DNA of 64,000 bases from positions 133,322,385 through 133,386,384 of the forward strand of contig NC_079487.1 of the NCBI RefSeq assembly GCF_020520425.1, given 5' to 3'. The notes under the pieces are model-generated. The model did no database searches and was not told the DNA's origin. It saw nothing but the letters and a program-made list of their open reading frames with translations. The translations under genes were made by a program, and so were the position numbers. Each line of letters opens with the position of its first letter. The first letter of the stretch is position 1. This DNA comes from Spinacia oleracea (taxonomy: Eukaryota; Streptophyta; Magnoliopsida; Caryophyllales; Amaranthaceae). Positions 44,151-62,267 of this stretch are shown here, piece after piece.

Positions 44151-45330
44151 ATCCTTGTAACACCTTAATAGATTGCGATATTTTTTTTAAAAAAAATGTA
44201 GTCACGACTAATAACTTATCCCTAAAACCAAATACATTTCTTTAATTTATCCTCATTCGTACTAACATATGAATTTTTGCCAAGAAGACATTCATCACGA
44301 TACTAGTCCACAACTAAGGGTACTTGCCTCTTGCGAAGCCTTGATAAATTCATTGAGAAAAGAAGATACATTTATGCTTAATTAATCGATATTGAAATCC
44401 TATAGCATCAAATAATCAACTATCGTTGAAATGTTTATATCCATACAAAAAATTGTCTAATATTAGTTGATAATTAAATTTTGAACAACGGGTTAGAGGA
44501 TCAATTCTTGGCCCCTCAAAAAGTTCAGCGAAAGATCTTCCATTGTTTATTATTCCTCAATTATATTTTTGTACTTATTTTTATATCCGAGCCACCCCGT
44601 ATAGCAATATGTGGATCAATAGTGATAATGGATACCCAACTCTGTCATAACGAAAGCGGCAAAATAATATTTTCCTAATAAAATCAACAAAATGTAAATT
44701 TCTTTGATGATTTTTCTTTTAATGTAGCAAATGATATAAACGAGATTTGATATCGACTTACGACCTCAGCGAATAATCTAGATAACATTCACATACTCAT
44801 TAAACAACAAAGTTAGAGTTTCCTACGACGATGCCACGTATTAAAGTTTTGTTACATTATTGTATCATTCGTTTGTGGACTTAATATCAAAACTAAAAAT
44901 GTCTTTTGCAAATCACTAAATACCATACAATGTTTTTTTTTGTCTCAAAATGGATAAACCTTGTAGCAAAACAAGTTTCAATACAAGCCAATAAACTTTT
45001 TCTAGCTTCAAACTACACCACACTTCCCCCATTCACCTTTATCTCTTTGTAATTCCTCTCCTTCATTGAAAACCAATTTTGTTTTTTTTTTGAACTAATC
45101 GAAATGAAAATATAAAATATATTTAATTAAATTATCTTTAAAAATTTTGGTGGATGTGGTCTTACTGTGTTGCCACGTAACAGTTTTCTATGCTATGTTC
45201 CAATTTTTATTTGTTTTTTTATGACCGTGAATTGTATTTTTTATTAATTTTGTAACTACTAAATAAAAAAGTTTCTTTTTTTTGAGTATTTTTTTCTCTA
45301 CTTGTAAGATTTCACGAGCCCAAGGTTTTT
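44151..45330. other. Upstream intergenic region of GGAT
   Basis: AT-rich with short homopolymer runs; no gene or bounded element recognised. A CT-rich stretch (CACTTCCCCCATTCACC, about 45021-45037) may belong to the GGAT promoter. Confidence 0.5.
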
Positions 45331-45362
45331 TTGGCCACTTCACTCTAAGCAAGAACTCTCAG

Positions 45363-46473
45363 GTAATCTACTCCTACACTAATTTGAAGGTTTAGTTTTG
45401 TTAAAAGTGGGATCTTTATGATTAATTTAGGAAATTTTCTTTGTGATATTATTGATAATTGATGGTTAATTTGTTATTTTTTTAATATTTGGATTAATAG
45501 CACTAATTTAGGAATTTTGATTAATTTGTTTGTTGAATACGGAAATGCATGATTACCCGGTGGGATTTATGTATTGATTTTCATTAAATTGGTTTTTGAA
45601 AGATTGAATTTAGTGATTAATTACATGATTACACAGTTTTTCGAGGTTTGGTTGGTTGTATCAGTTGATTATGATAAAATGGCTTAATGATTGATTAAAT
45701 TACCAGTGAAATTAGGAAACTCCATTAATTAAACCTGTTGTTGTTTGGTAACGATTGATGAAACTTGGAATTAAGGGTTTGTTATGCACAAGGGGATGAT
45801 TTGTGTTAACCATATCCTAATTTTTAGGGGGTTATTGCTGCAACTTCAGTGATTGATGCCATAATTCCAGTGCTGCTGGTTTTATGGTCCTTAAATTGGT
45901 TTGATTTTGGTATGTTGCTATCAATTTTCTTGGATATTCGAGTTCGTCGAAGAAGATATCTTTGATCATCATGACTGAATGACTGCTTGGTTCTTGTGTT
46001 TTTAGGCTAGAGAAGGGGGGCAGAAATGACCCATCATCTCAGTATTTGGCTGGAAATTCGTTCATTTTGTTTCCCTTTGTTTCCTCGTTTTCCGTTTTGA
46101 TGCTCGTCCTCACAATGAAATGTTCTTTTCCTTTATCGAGATCCGACATCCCCATCTCCTATCTAAAGTGATCTGTTTGATTAGTCCTCATGCCAACATG
46201 CTTAATTTATTTCTGATTATGTATTGCTTCCGATTCCTTTCATTGAATGTGTAGCCAGTAATCCCTGAATGTTCTTGTCTTCTTATGATGATTAAGCATG
46301 TAAAATTGTCCAATGGAGTTCGCGGTTTGTAGGATAATGGCATGCAAAGTGATGTTTCAATATATAGACTTCTAGCCTTTGTTGTTTGTGATCAAATCTG
46401 TCTATTGTTATTGCTCGTGTATTGTCTATCTTTTATTCTGAAATCTAATATGACTTCTACGGTTGAATTTCAG
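45363..46473 (+). other. Probable intron in the 5' UTR of GGAT
   Basis: AAGAACTCTCAG|GTAATC at 45362/45363 is a good donor and TTGAATTTCAG|GTTTATG at 46473/46474 a good acceptor, 83 bp before the start codon. The stretch between is T-rich like the coding-region introns. Inferred from sequence only. Confidence 0.5.
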
Positions 46474-46556
46474 GTTTATGACCTGAGCTCATATAACTGG
46501 CTGCTGTTTAGTCTCTCTTCTTGAGTCGAGGGATATTAGCTTGAGTATTGGCCAAA

Positions 46557-52076
<5,520 letters not shown>

Positions 52077-53262
52077 AGTTTTTGTAAGAGATTTCTTCGA
52101 AATCCCTTACTTTTTATATGTTCATTGTGAATGAATCAATGTATACTTCCCCCCCTTCCTTCCCCAAAAGAACCATGCTTGTAAAATTTTAACTCGAATT
52201 TGATGCAAACCATAATTCCAGACTTTGTATGATTTGTAAACGAATTAGTCGCTTTGTTTTACTCAAGTCCCCATTTTCCCTCCATAAGGACCATAATAAT
52301 GAAGATCATGTAGCAAGTATTATGTACTAGTATAATACATTAGCATGTGAAGTTGTCAATTGGCGTTGTTCAGGTTATCAGGTTCAAAAATTAGCTAGTT
52401 TCCTTTGCAGATCTTCAATCTGCAGTTATTTTGAATTGCTTAAACTGGAGGAAAGGATGAGGTGTTTTGAATGGATGGTAAATGGGGTGACGGATTTAGT
52501 TGGTTAAATTACACTATCAACATGGCTATTAATTTCGTACAGGAATATATAGGATTGAAGTCATTGAGCTAGAATAAGGAAGTACGGTAGTACTGGATTA
52601 CTATTTAGATTATTTTTTTTCCAGAACCCATGGGGAGTAAACTACCATATCCAGAAACCAATTCATCAACTAAGACGATATTTAGTTCACGTTATTTTTA
52701 CTTATTTCGGGAAAAATAATTTCAGGTAGTACAATTTGTTACAACAAAAATAAATTCAGGTGAATAGAATGCAATTCACATAGGACAACAAAATAAATGA
52801 AATGAATATGCATCTTACTACCTTAGGTTGCTTCTTGTAGTTCACAATCTCCAAAGACTTTTTGGTTTTCCAAAGGATAGTGATCAAAGCCATAGAATCG
52901 TTGGGTAGCTTGTTGTATCAACTTCCGTTTGCCTTTGAGTAGAAACTAGAAAAGTAAGGTGTGTAACTTCACTTCTACCCAATCACTAATGTCAAACACC
53001 TCTAATTAAATCATACAATTAATTAAGGACCATTTTGAGTGTTAAATTATACTCTCTTTGATCCCAAATATAGTTATGACTTTGATAATAAGTACTTCAA
53101 CAAATATTGAGATGATTTTAGTCCTTAATTAATACTCGTCTTGTTTTTATCCTATGTTTTAAGGATATTGAGATGATCATTACAGTCGTCGTTAATAGTT
53201 GTCTTACGTACAAGAGTAATTCTTTAAAGTTATATATACTTTGGATTCGAAGTACATACTTT
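52077..53262. other. Downstream of GGAT: 3' UTR and gene-free sequence
   Basis: The GGAT 3' UTR runs to perhaps 52240. Beyond that the sequence is AT-rich. A stretch near 52735-52770 (AATTCAGGTGAATAGAATG) echoes words at 7540-7560 and is probably MITE debris. Confidence 0.45.
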
Positions 53263-53960
53263 TTTTTTTTGTAAAGGTAAGAAGAATAGTACATTAGGAG
53301 ACCCTCCACACGAGGGATACTCCTAAGTAATCACTATCTAAAATGCAAAGTAATTGGGGACTATTACATGAGTCAATACACATAGTGTTGCTAATTGGGT
53401 GACCAATATTTGCTATTCAATCTGCTGCTCGATTAGCTTCTCGGTAGATATGCTTAATTTCCCAATTGTCGAATAATTTGAGAATATCATGTATGTCTTG
53501 AATGATGAAGTGGAGTTTCCACGGGATTTTTCAAGTTCCTTTAATTGCGTTGATGACCATCAGGTTGTCTCCTTCAATGCTTAAGTGCTTGATGTTAAGT
53601 TTTTCCGCTTCTTGAAGTCCTTTGTGAAGAGCACAACCTTCTGCCATGAAAGCTTGCGTAGTGCCTAGATTGTAACTTTGTAAGTATGAATACTGATAGG
53701 GGCACCGTTATTGTCGCGAATAATGTACCCAGCTGTTGCTGATGAAGTTTTGCAGGATCCATCGAAATTGATCGAGTTTGAAAGTACCCTGAGGAGGGGG
53801 TACCAACGAATTAGAATAGGAGGATTATGAGTAACAGTTGTGCGAATGTGTGAAGTGAGAGGGGTACCCTTAAGTTAATACAGGTCGATATTAGTTCGAA
53901 ACTGTCATTCTTTGAAGGCTATATTGGCCTTAAAGAAGACTCGAACGACATTAATTCGAA
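53263..53960 (-). mobile_element. LINE 3' remnant with RNase H-like domain
   Basis: The T-run at 53261-53272 is the A-tail on the minus strand. Reading minus, pieces of an RNase H-like domain appear: AEGCALHKGLQEAEKLN, GDNLMVINAIKG and KHIYREANRAAD, then an in-frame stop where the family has Trp. The frame shifts further upstream. The 5' part is missing. Confidence 0.75.
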
Positions 53961-54346
53961 ATACATACTTGGTATTTGGCAATTTACGATGGAAATAGTG
54001 TACGAAATAGTAGAGCATGCAACATGCACTAAGGTCCATCCAAAGTGGCTCGATCAACATTCAACACGGCCCCCCCGGATATGCGTTGTAGAGACTAGAG
54101 ACACACCACACACTAAACTTGTTTTTTGTTGGAACCTTATTGTATCCTTATGTCTCCTTCATTCTTACTTATTCCATTCCTTTTAAATCCATATTCTTAC
54201 TATTGCCAAACACACCAACAATGTTATTGGATACTCTTATTTTTGTAAGGTTATTATTGGACATAATACAAACGAAGTACTTCCTCCATTTCGTAAAGAT
54301 GTACGTATATACTCATTTGCATATTATGCGGTCTTTAACCCCGGCC

Positions 54347-55029
54347 CGGTCTTGAGTAACATGAGTCATGTGTCAGACTACTGGGTTGCATATGTTACTG
54401 TTAGAGTTGTTCGTCGGTCCAAACCGTGACCGGACCGGACCGGATCGAAGACCAAAATTTTGATTATTCAAGACCCGAAGACTGGACCGATTATGCTTAA
54501 ACCGAAAATATCGGTACAAAACCCGGACCGGACCGGTTTGGACCGGTTGTAGACCTATTTCTATATATTTTTTATTTAAAAAAAAAATTATGGTAAAGAA
54601 GAAAAAATATATTAAAAAAAACTATTTGTTTGAGGCCTTTCTTAATTGGAACCTAAAATATATAAAAAACATCACATTATAGTAATGTTTACAACATATG
54701 AAAGGAGAGAATTAAAATTTTAAAAAGGTTATATTATATTTTACTAAGGAAAAATCGGTCCGGTCCAAAATATGACTAAAGACCGAAAATTGATATTTCT
54801 CGACACGAAGACCGGACCGATTGCCTTTGGTCCGGTCTGGATCGGTCCGGCCCGGTCTATTAATTTTTCGGTCCGGACCAATTTTTGCACACCCCTAGTT
54901 TCCATAGTAAGCTTGGAGACTGGAGGTGAGTTTATGAATAGGCTCGTAAAAACATTTGACCAATATATGTTAGAGTGTCTTTATCCCCGGTCTTGAATAA
55001 CATGAGTCTTGTGTCAGACTACTGGGTTG
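54347..55029. repeat. Direct repeat of about 45 bp on both sides of a hAT-like element
   Basis: CCCGGTCTTGAGTAACATGA..GTGTCAGACTACTGGGTT at about 54347-54390 recurs with three changes at about 54985-55029. The hAT-like element 54402-54897 lies between them. A related motif AATAGGCTCGT appears near 54938 and 55090. Confidence 0.75.
54402..54897. mobile_element. hAT-like non-autonomous element, decayed
   Basis: The ends TAGAGTTGTTCGTCGG and TTGCACACCCCTA pair loosely. Both arms are built of CCGGACCGGACCGG and GGTCCGGTC words, with an AT-rich centre. The flanking 8-mers no longer match. Confidence 0.6.
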
Positions 55030-56616
55030 ATAGACTCGTAAAATTTTCATGAATTGATCGAGCACAACAAAACTCGATATGTAAAGTTCATTAATAGGCT
55101 CGTGATGCATATAGTGTAAAAAAAAAATACAAGCAATGCGATAAAGGTCGCAATTTAAGACAAATTATTTGTGTCACAAATTAAATACGATGTGGCAAGT
55201 GACATGTCGTATAGAAACTTAACCCATACCAATATTACAACTAGGTTCAGGAATGGGGAGGACTAAACTCAGATCCAATAAACTAACATACTCCGTATTA
55301 AATTAATAATAAACTCATGTTGCTGTCGCACTTTTCTAGAATAAATTGTTTGAACTCGATCTATACATAAATAATTATTTTTACATTATATGAACTCTAT
55401 TTGAGGAATTAAATCTTGGTTTCCCCAAAACAATTGGATTCCTAATGGTTCTGAACATGGTACAAAAATGCTGCTATACATGCATGCAACAAATTTTTTC
55501 TTTGGAAATGGTCAAATGGACGAAATTCAGAAGACTTCCACAATGTCTACATATAGCTGAAACACTTATTTCTTCTAATCTTTGACTTATTTATTTATAA
55601 ATTAATAGATAGACAAATTACACCCTCAATTTTTAATGAGAAAAAGATCGAGCACACGCTACTTACAAAGTTATATCATTGATCAATGATCATACAACTA
55701 TTTTGTAATAAGTGAAGTTATTCATAGGTTTATAAGTAACTTTTGTGTGCCCGATTTACAATAATATTATTGTGCAGCGACTTATGAAGCATAAACTAAA
55801 AAACTACTTTTATTATTGACAAAATCACCCTTATTCTCGATAAAAGTTATCCTTATTCTCAATGTAAGTTATACGAAAAAATCATGTAAGTTACCCTTAT
55901 TCTATGCGACTTTGGTGACGTTTGAGCTTCATTTTCCCTGACTCGATCAATCCCAGTCTTACTTCATATATTAGGGTGGAAATGAAGTAGGTGAGAGCTA
56001 AAATATAGAGGAATACTCCGTAAGACAGAAAGACCCGCCATCCAAAGAATTACGGAGTAATTCATACACCCGATTTTTGAAAACTTTGTGATTTATATAA
56101 TCCTCTCTAGTTCTACAAATAAGTTTTTTATAGGATCTTAATACGAAAATAAGGAGAAATTAAAAATAATCACCTTTTTATGATTTTTTAATTATGTCCA
56201 ACTGTAAAACAGAGTAGTACATACTCGATCCATATATATTTAATCACTAACTAGTCACTCTAATCTCCCCTCAAAAAAAAAAAAAAAAAACTAGTCACTC
56301 TACTCCACAGTTAAGTACTGTGTAAAATTTACATAAATGATTATTGGATTGAATTAACTCGTACGGAAAGCTAGAAAATTAAATGAGATTAGACAAACAA
56401 TAGAGCAATTGAAGATCCATAAAACCCTACAAATGCCGCCAAAATTCAACCAAGTCAATTAGGGTAGACTGCCCGTCCCGGTCAGCGGGCACCCTCCCTT
56501 AAATTGGAGGGAAAACTCGTATATTTTCCCATTGCTTAGCTCACGAGTTTCCTCGGGTTCCCTTTCTCTCTCTTCTTTCTCTCTCTTCCCTTAAAAATAA
56601 ACCTTTCTTTTTCCTT
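55030..56616. other. Upstream intergenic region of SMR8
   Basis: AT-rich to about 56450, then GC-richer (GTAGACTGCCCGTCCCGG, GCGGGCACCCTCCC) and CT-rich (CTCTCTCTTCTTTCTCTCTC, 56561-56590). No gene; the CT-rich part is probably core promoter. Confidence 0.5.
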
Positions 56617-56623
56617 TATAAAA
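56617..56623 (+). promoter_or_regulatory. Probable TATA box of SMR8
   Basis: TATAAAA lies 205 bp before the start codon, after a CT-rich stretch and before ACCCCCGAAACATTTC. Placement would give a 5' UTR of about 170 bp, itself rich in CT. Inferred. Confidence 0.6.
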
Positions 56624-56821
56624 CCCCCGAAACATTTCAACCCCCTTTACTCTTCTCCTTCTCCTCAAAAACGCGTTACGTTTACTTTCTCTCTCCAAAT
56701 TCAACCCTTTAATTTTATTTTTCTTTCAATTTCCCATAAGTAAAATCAAAACCTCCTTTCAATTTGATTCTTAAAAAAACACATTAATTATTATTATTAG
56801 TCTTTTTAATAATCTACAATA

Positions 56822-57160
56822 ATGAGGTTTTCGTCGGAAAAGAAGAGTGCGAATTGGGTGACTAATACACCATTAAGAGCTCCTCTCAAACCCATTTACA
56901 CCGGTGGTGGCCGCAGCATTGATGAAGATCAGAGAGAAAATACGACGTCGTCTTCAGTGCCGACGACTCCGACTTCAGAAGGTTCTAGAATCCCCTCGAA
57001 GCTTCCATGTCCGCCGCCGCCTCGAAAGCGGAAACCTTCTTCTTCTAAGCAATTGAGGTGCAAGAATATTAACAAGTTGTGTAGTGGGAAAAGGGAGTTC
57101 TTTATTACTCCTACTGATTTGGAAGCTGTTTTCATACGCCGTCATAATATTGGCTGCTAA
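56822..57160 (+). CDS. SMR8: Cyclin-dependent kinase inhibitor, SIAMESE-related (SMR8/SMR6-like)
   Basis: Single exon, 112 aa, as usual for this family. SMR proteins bind CDK-cyclin complexes in the nucleus, halt mitosis and favour endoreduplication. Visible motifs: LRAPLKPIYT (18-27), typical of the SMR6/SMR8 group; VPTTPTSEGSRIP (46-58); CPPPPRKRK (63-71), the basic proline motif; and the conserved end REFFITPTDLEAVFIRR (91-107), the cyclin-binding-like motif. The first ATG of the frame is used. The N-terminus is shorter than I recall for Arabidopsis SMR6. The choice of SMR8 over SMR6 rests partly on neighbours: PRS3 and PHS1 are next to SMR8 in Arabidopsis. The gene stands alone, 4.7 kb from GGAT and with more than 6 kb of gene-free DNA to its right. 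Confidence 0.88.
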   Translation: MRFSSEKKSANWVTNTPLRAPLKPIYTGGGRSIDEDQRENTTSSSVPTTPTSEGSRIPSKLPCPPPPRKRKPSSSKQLRCKNINKLCSGKREFFITPTDLEAVFIRRHNIGC

Positions 57161-59719
57161 ATTAGAAAATCAAGGGGAAAAGGTTTATTCTTCTTTCTAT
57201 TTTCAGAAAGAATTAGTTTTTATTTTTATTTTGATATATTAGTGTGTAATTTGTGATGACTTGGTTACGTCATCACAAGATGTTAGTATGAATTATCTTA
57301 GATCTTTAATTAAGTTTAGGTAGTGTAACGTAGTACTACTAGTTTGCAAGGAGTTTATATTTTAATTTGTGTAGTGTGTACAGTATGACATCCTAGATTA
57401 ATAATTATTGTTACTAATTAGTACGAAATACAGAGTACTGTATAAGTTTTTAGCCCGTGTGTTACGATTTTTAGTACTCATAACTAAATTCTTTTGGTTT
57501 TAAGAGTAAATTATGTAAACATAATTACATAAACAAACTAAATGTCCAATGGCGATCATTATGACCATATTGTTAAAAACTAACTAAATTAACTTAATTT
57601 TCTTGTTTAATTTGTTACTCCGTATTGTTATATCGATCCATCTATACTTGCTCATACTATATTTGGTGCAACTTTCTTAATTATGCATGTTGATTGTTCA
57701 ACTTTTTAGCATCTTTTGGAGCTGATGGCACGCAATTAATTTGCAGTACTAGCTTAAAGTCCTAAACTACTACGTACGTTCTTAAGAGTGTGATGTTTAA
57801 TTTTACGTGTTTACGTCCATATCAAATTTGGGTGTAGTTTAATTAACACATACTCCTTACTGGATATAGTGCAAAGCCGTAAACATCTGATCTAACAACT
57901 TTCCCTCAATTTTTAGGTTCAAATACTAGTTTGATCTTTTGCATCAAGTTTTGTATAATACTTGTGTGTCACGTCTTTCTATTAATTGGTAGGTATTAAA
58001 TTAGCATGTACAATGACTTTCAAGCATGGTCTTCAATAAGTGAATTAAATGAGGCAAGAAATTACTACAAAGACTCAAATTCCAATTCAAAAGGGAAAAC
58101 CCTCTCCCTCATGTGCCTTAATTGATGAGTACACAACTAACACAAGGTGTTAGTGTTTTTAATTCGTAGGATTGGATAGAACCCCAGACATTCCATATAT
58201 TTTCAAACTTAGCCTCCTTACTCTTTACCGATCGAGTTATGCATTTGGATGATAAAGACTCTAATTCAGTTCCCTACTACCTTTATCATGAAATATATGC
58301 TTCCTTAGCTACGTAGTGCTCTAAATCTCTAATAGTCCAATTACTCATTCAATTCCTAAGACTTAAAAAAATTGACTAAGACACTTCCCACATTCCCACT
58401 CCATGAATGATGCCCACCAACTACCAAAAGTATGACCTCTTTTTTAGTTTTTATCCACTCACCTTATGGTAAAGTTGTAAAGTAACTTAAGTGGTAGTTT
58501 GGTTACATGAAGGAATTATAACTTCCAACGACGAATCTGCACCTTATTCTATGGAAAAATGTTTCTAAAACATGTTAAGATTTGTTTGTAGGTGGAGGGG
58601 GGACTAGGGTAGTGATGGTCCAAAGTTGGGTCACAAAAACTAAACTAGGCCAAACATACCCTAGGTGAGTTAAGTACGTTCTCCATTTTGTGAAAATTGA
58701 TTATAAAATGATAAGTGTATCGAGTAATGAGGGACGGAGGGAGTAGAATTTTCCACTTCACGTGCTATTAGCCAAAAATAAATAAATCCACATGCATCTA
58801 TTTTCTAAAAACTACTCCGTATATGTTTAGTTGCTTGCATGTCAACCAAATAAGTCCACATGCATCTATTTATAGGATTATATAATAAAATATTACGTAC
58901 GTATTTATATGTAAACCAAATTTCCATCAGAATCTACACGTACCGGCTTAATTTTTCGCTTTTGATTATACAAATGAATATGGGTGAAATTGTTGAGGTT
59001 TTAATTAACAATTTGAGAATTTTAATTTTTTGAAGAAAATAAAAACTTAATTACTACAAATTTTAGAATAAAATATTATCACGCATACTCGTTGGTTAAT
59101 TTGAAGCCTCCAAAATGATCTCCTAGTGATACCCCACTACACATGTCTTGTTTCCACACCATCTAATAAGGCCTAGGAATATAATGTTCTCTTTCTCATG
59201 TTTTATTTATTCTCATGCTCTTGTCATAAAGCTTCATATTTTATGTTTTTTTGTTTCTAATAAAAAGAATCCTATGTGCAAATAAAATTAAATGGACACC
59301 TTATCTAGTTATTTATTAGTAGTAGTAAAGTAGATTTTCAAAATTCAAACCTTCAAGTCAATTAGACCAATAAATGGACCGAGTTGCCGCACTCATAAGT
59401 CATGATACGTTCATAACAAAAAGTAACTCTTATTAATGGAGTCGTGATGAGCAGGGGACGATCTTCCACTGGAAATATTGGGGTCTGACTCTAATATGTG
59501 CTATACTTTAAAAAAATATATGTTAGTTATAGAGGTTAAAAGTTCATACAAAATATTAAGTGACATAATGATTGATTATTGTACGTGTATTGAATAAGAG
59601 GTTGAAGTTTCATACCTAGATCCCTTGTAATTTTTTGACCAATATGTACCATTAGTGATGAGAAAGTTGTGATATACTACGTACTACGTACTACATAATA
59701 TATAATCTGTATATGAAGT
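57161..59719. other. 3' UTR of SMR8 and gene-free sequence
   Basis: AT-rich. A direct repeat (AATAARTCCACATGCATCTATTT) occurs near 58783 and 58849. A right half of a Stowaway end (GGGACGGAGGGAG|TA) closes at 58743. No gene recognised. Confidence 0.5.
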
Positions 59720-59896
59720 TAGGGGCGGATCTTTGTTGTGGCTGGGGTGGGCCTGGCCCCCCCGGCCGGAAAATTTTGTAGTGTATTTTTAGTTACGGCC
59801 TCCCCAAAATTTGTGTATAATTGTATAATTACATAGTATATTGCTTAATTTTTTTCTACCGGCCCCCCTCGTAAAACCGTTCAAGGTCCGCCACTG
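59720..59896. mobile_element. hAT-type MITE, copy 1
   Basis: 177 bp; the ends TAGGGGCGGATCTTTG and CAAGGTCCGCCACTG are flanked by perfect 8-bp copies of TATGAAGT (59712-59719 and 59897-59904). Related to 62102-62259. Confidence 0.88.
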
Positions 59897-60038
59897 TATG
59901 AAGTAGCACAATACTACCACTGAACCCCTATGTGTACGTATCATATGCATGTATGAATGGACATAAAGTTTTCCGAGATAACAATGAAAATCAACTAGTT
60001 ACGGCCATAACTTTATTTACCTATACAAAACTATCAAA

Positions 60039-60081
60039 GCATCATGTCATATGTACATGCATGATACATATGACATGATGC
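60039..60081. repeat. Perfect 16-bp-arm hairpin
   Basis: GCATCATGTCATATGT (60039-60054) and ACATATGACATGATGC (60066-60081) are exact complements around an 11-base loop. No T-run follows, so no terminator role is suggested. Confidence 0.9.
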
Positions 60082-60513
60082 ATATACTAATCTCGAACTG
60101 TGTTTGATTAGAGAGACGGGGTATTTTCAATTAGATAAGACAATTTATCTTCCTGTGGATCGAAGCATGAATTGAAGTATCTTTTTTAGACCAATAATGA
60201 ACCTAGCTAGTAGCCGTACGTACTCATCTATAAGTCATAAGTTGATAACATAAAGTAGCTCTTTATTAATTGAGTCGTGATGAGAAAGGTGTGTATCATA
60301 TGCATGTATGCATGGGCATGGACATTAAAATTTTCCAAGATATATAAAAAGATTGGTTATGTGTTCAAAGTTTAATTTCTTTTGCGAAGAAATTAATGAG
60401 AGTTTGAAGATTTAGAAAACACCAACAAAGGATCATGCAATATATGCTTACATGCATGTATTAATCAATGAAGTATAACTGTACTTCGTATAGAGTGTGT
60501 ATTATTATTCTTT

Positions 60514-60970
60514 AGGAAAATTTGCCAAATACAACCTAATAAAGTTCTCTATTTGCCAATTACAATCTCAAATTTCTATTTTTGCCAATTACAACCTTAA
60601 ACTTATACATCCATTTTAAATTACAACCCGAAACTATTTTCCGGCAAAAATCACCAGAAGATGACGTCGTAATGTTATTAAAAAATAGTTACATATTTTC
60701 TATAAAAAAAATTAAATCGATAAATAAGAATTAAAACAAAAAAAAAGTAAAATAATCGAAAAAATGTTTTTTATTACAGATATTTATGTACTTCATAATT
60801 TTTTGTAATAACGTTATGACATCATCTTCCGGTGATTTTTGCCGGCAAATGATTTCGGTTGTAATTTAAAATAGATGTACAAGTTTAAGGTTGTAATTGG
60901 CAAAATTAGAAATTAGAGGTTGTAATTGGCAAATAGAGAACTTTATTAGGTTGTATTTGGCAAATTTGCC
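60514..60970. mobile_element. Foldback MITE with long inverted arms, Mutator-like
   Basis: 457 bp; arms of about 155-165 bp (60514-60670 and 60806-60970) are complementary over most of their length, with words like GCCAATTACAACCT and TTACAACC repeated. The 9-bp flanks TTATTCTTT (60505-60513) and TTATTCTTA (60971-60979) match at 8 of 9. Long arms plus a 9-bp duplication fit a non-autonomous MULE. Confidence 0.8.
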
Positions 60971-61156
60971 TTATTCTTATTACATGAAAACCTCTAAAGT
61001 GTCTAACTAGCTAATTCGAATCGGGTTTGATATAAAATTAGTCGCGATCCGATAGTCCGATAAACCTGTTCATCTTATGATTCTTACCTATTTAAAAAAA
61101 CATACTTATAGTATGTATACAGACTATAAAGACTAAAGTGTGTATCTTATCTGATA

Positions 61157-61489
61157 CTCCCTCCGTCCCTTAATATTCGTTCCGCTTTCCTTATAAAGTC
61201 GTCCCTAGCTTAATACTCGCCATGTTTCTATAAATGACATACTTTTACTAATATTATATCATTTCCCTCACTCTGTCAAGGATCCACTTTGTATGCCTAC
61301 TTTTTAAAAAAAAATAAAAAATCCAACCCCCCACTCATCCCTCAAAAAAGTTTGACACATTTTCCACTACCAATATTAAAAAAACACTCCACTTTCAACT
61401 ACCACCTAATAAATAAATAAATAAGTCAATTAAATTGCCTAAAACTCTGTGCTGGTCAAAACGAGACGAGTATTAAGGGACAAAATGAG
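61157..61489. mobile_element. Stowaway-type MITE
   Basis: The left end is CTCCCTCCGTCCCTTAATAT and the right end ATTAAGGGACAAAATGAG, with TA on both sides. 333 bp, no coding capacity. Confidence 0.8.
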
Positions 61490-62101
61490 TATTTATCTAC
61501 CTAATTAAAAAAAAAAAACTTGACCACCTTTAATCGAAAGTTTGTTATTAAATTATTTCAATGTGTATTTTTCTTTAAAATTGAAGGTGAATAGACAAAC
61601 TAGTGAAATGAGTAGAAAGTAATTAAAAACTGAATTTGACACTAAGTACTCCATATTTTGATACAACTATACAATTACTTTACGGAGTATTCTAGAGTAG
61701 TAGAGCATAGAAATCATGTATAAATGTACAATAGGTGTATCAAAAATTCAGAATCACTTATTTTTCCCGAAAAATGAATAAAGATGTGACCTACGGAAGT
61801 AACATGGGAGAAGCCAAGCTTAATATGGGGATTTCGATTCCTCCAAGTTAAAAACAAAACAATCCTTGGGATTTGAGCCTACTGACTGACTTATTTGATC
61901 AATCACATTTAAACACGTACTAGTAGTACGTGGATTTTCCTACTTTAGCTACAACGTTACATCATTTTCCCAAATATAAATTGCAGACTATACAATAAAA
62001 GCTTAAATAATTGAATCGTACTACATTGGACACCACATTGCATCACACAAATCCTATAAGGCTGCCTATAAGCATTAGTACTCCGTACATATGTATCGTA
62101 T

Positions 62102-62259
62102 TGGTGGCGGATCTTGAACAATTTATATAAAAGGACCTATAAAAATATTAAACAATGTAATATAAGAAATACATACATTTATACTCAAAGTTTAACGGGG
62201 TTGTTGCATTACAAAAAAATTCGGCCAAGGGGCCCAACTACAAGAAAGCTCCGCCACTG
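62102..62259. mobile_element. hAT-type MITE, copy 2
   Basis: 158 bp; the ends TGGTGGCGGATCTTGA and AAGCTCCGCCACTG are flanked by perfect TATCGTAT copies (62094-62101 and 62260-62267). The terminal motif CAGTGGCGGA fits the hAT pattern. Confidence 0.88.
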
Positions 62260-62267
62260 TATCGTAT

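Larger units (their letters stand above)
59412..60345. repeat. Two short blocks duplicated in the same order (old local duplication)
   Basis: AACTCTTATTAATGGAGTCG..TGAG (about 59427) recurs at about 60258, and GTATCATATGCATGTATG plus ..GACAT.AAA.TTTTCC.AGATA (about 59937) recurs at about 60293. The spacing between blocks shrank or grew by insertions, one being the hAT MITE at 59720. Confidence 0.55.
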
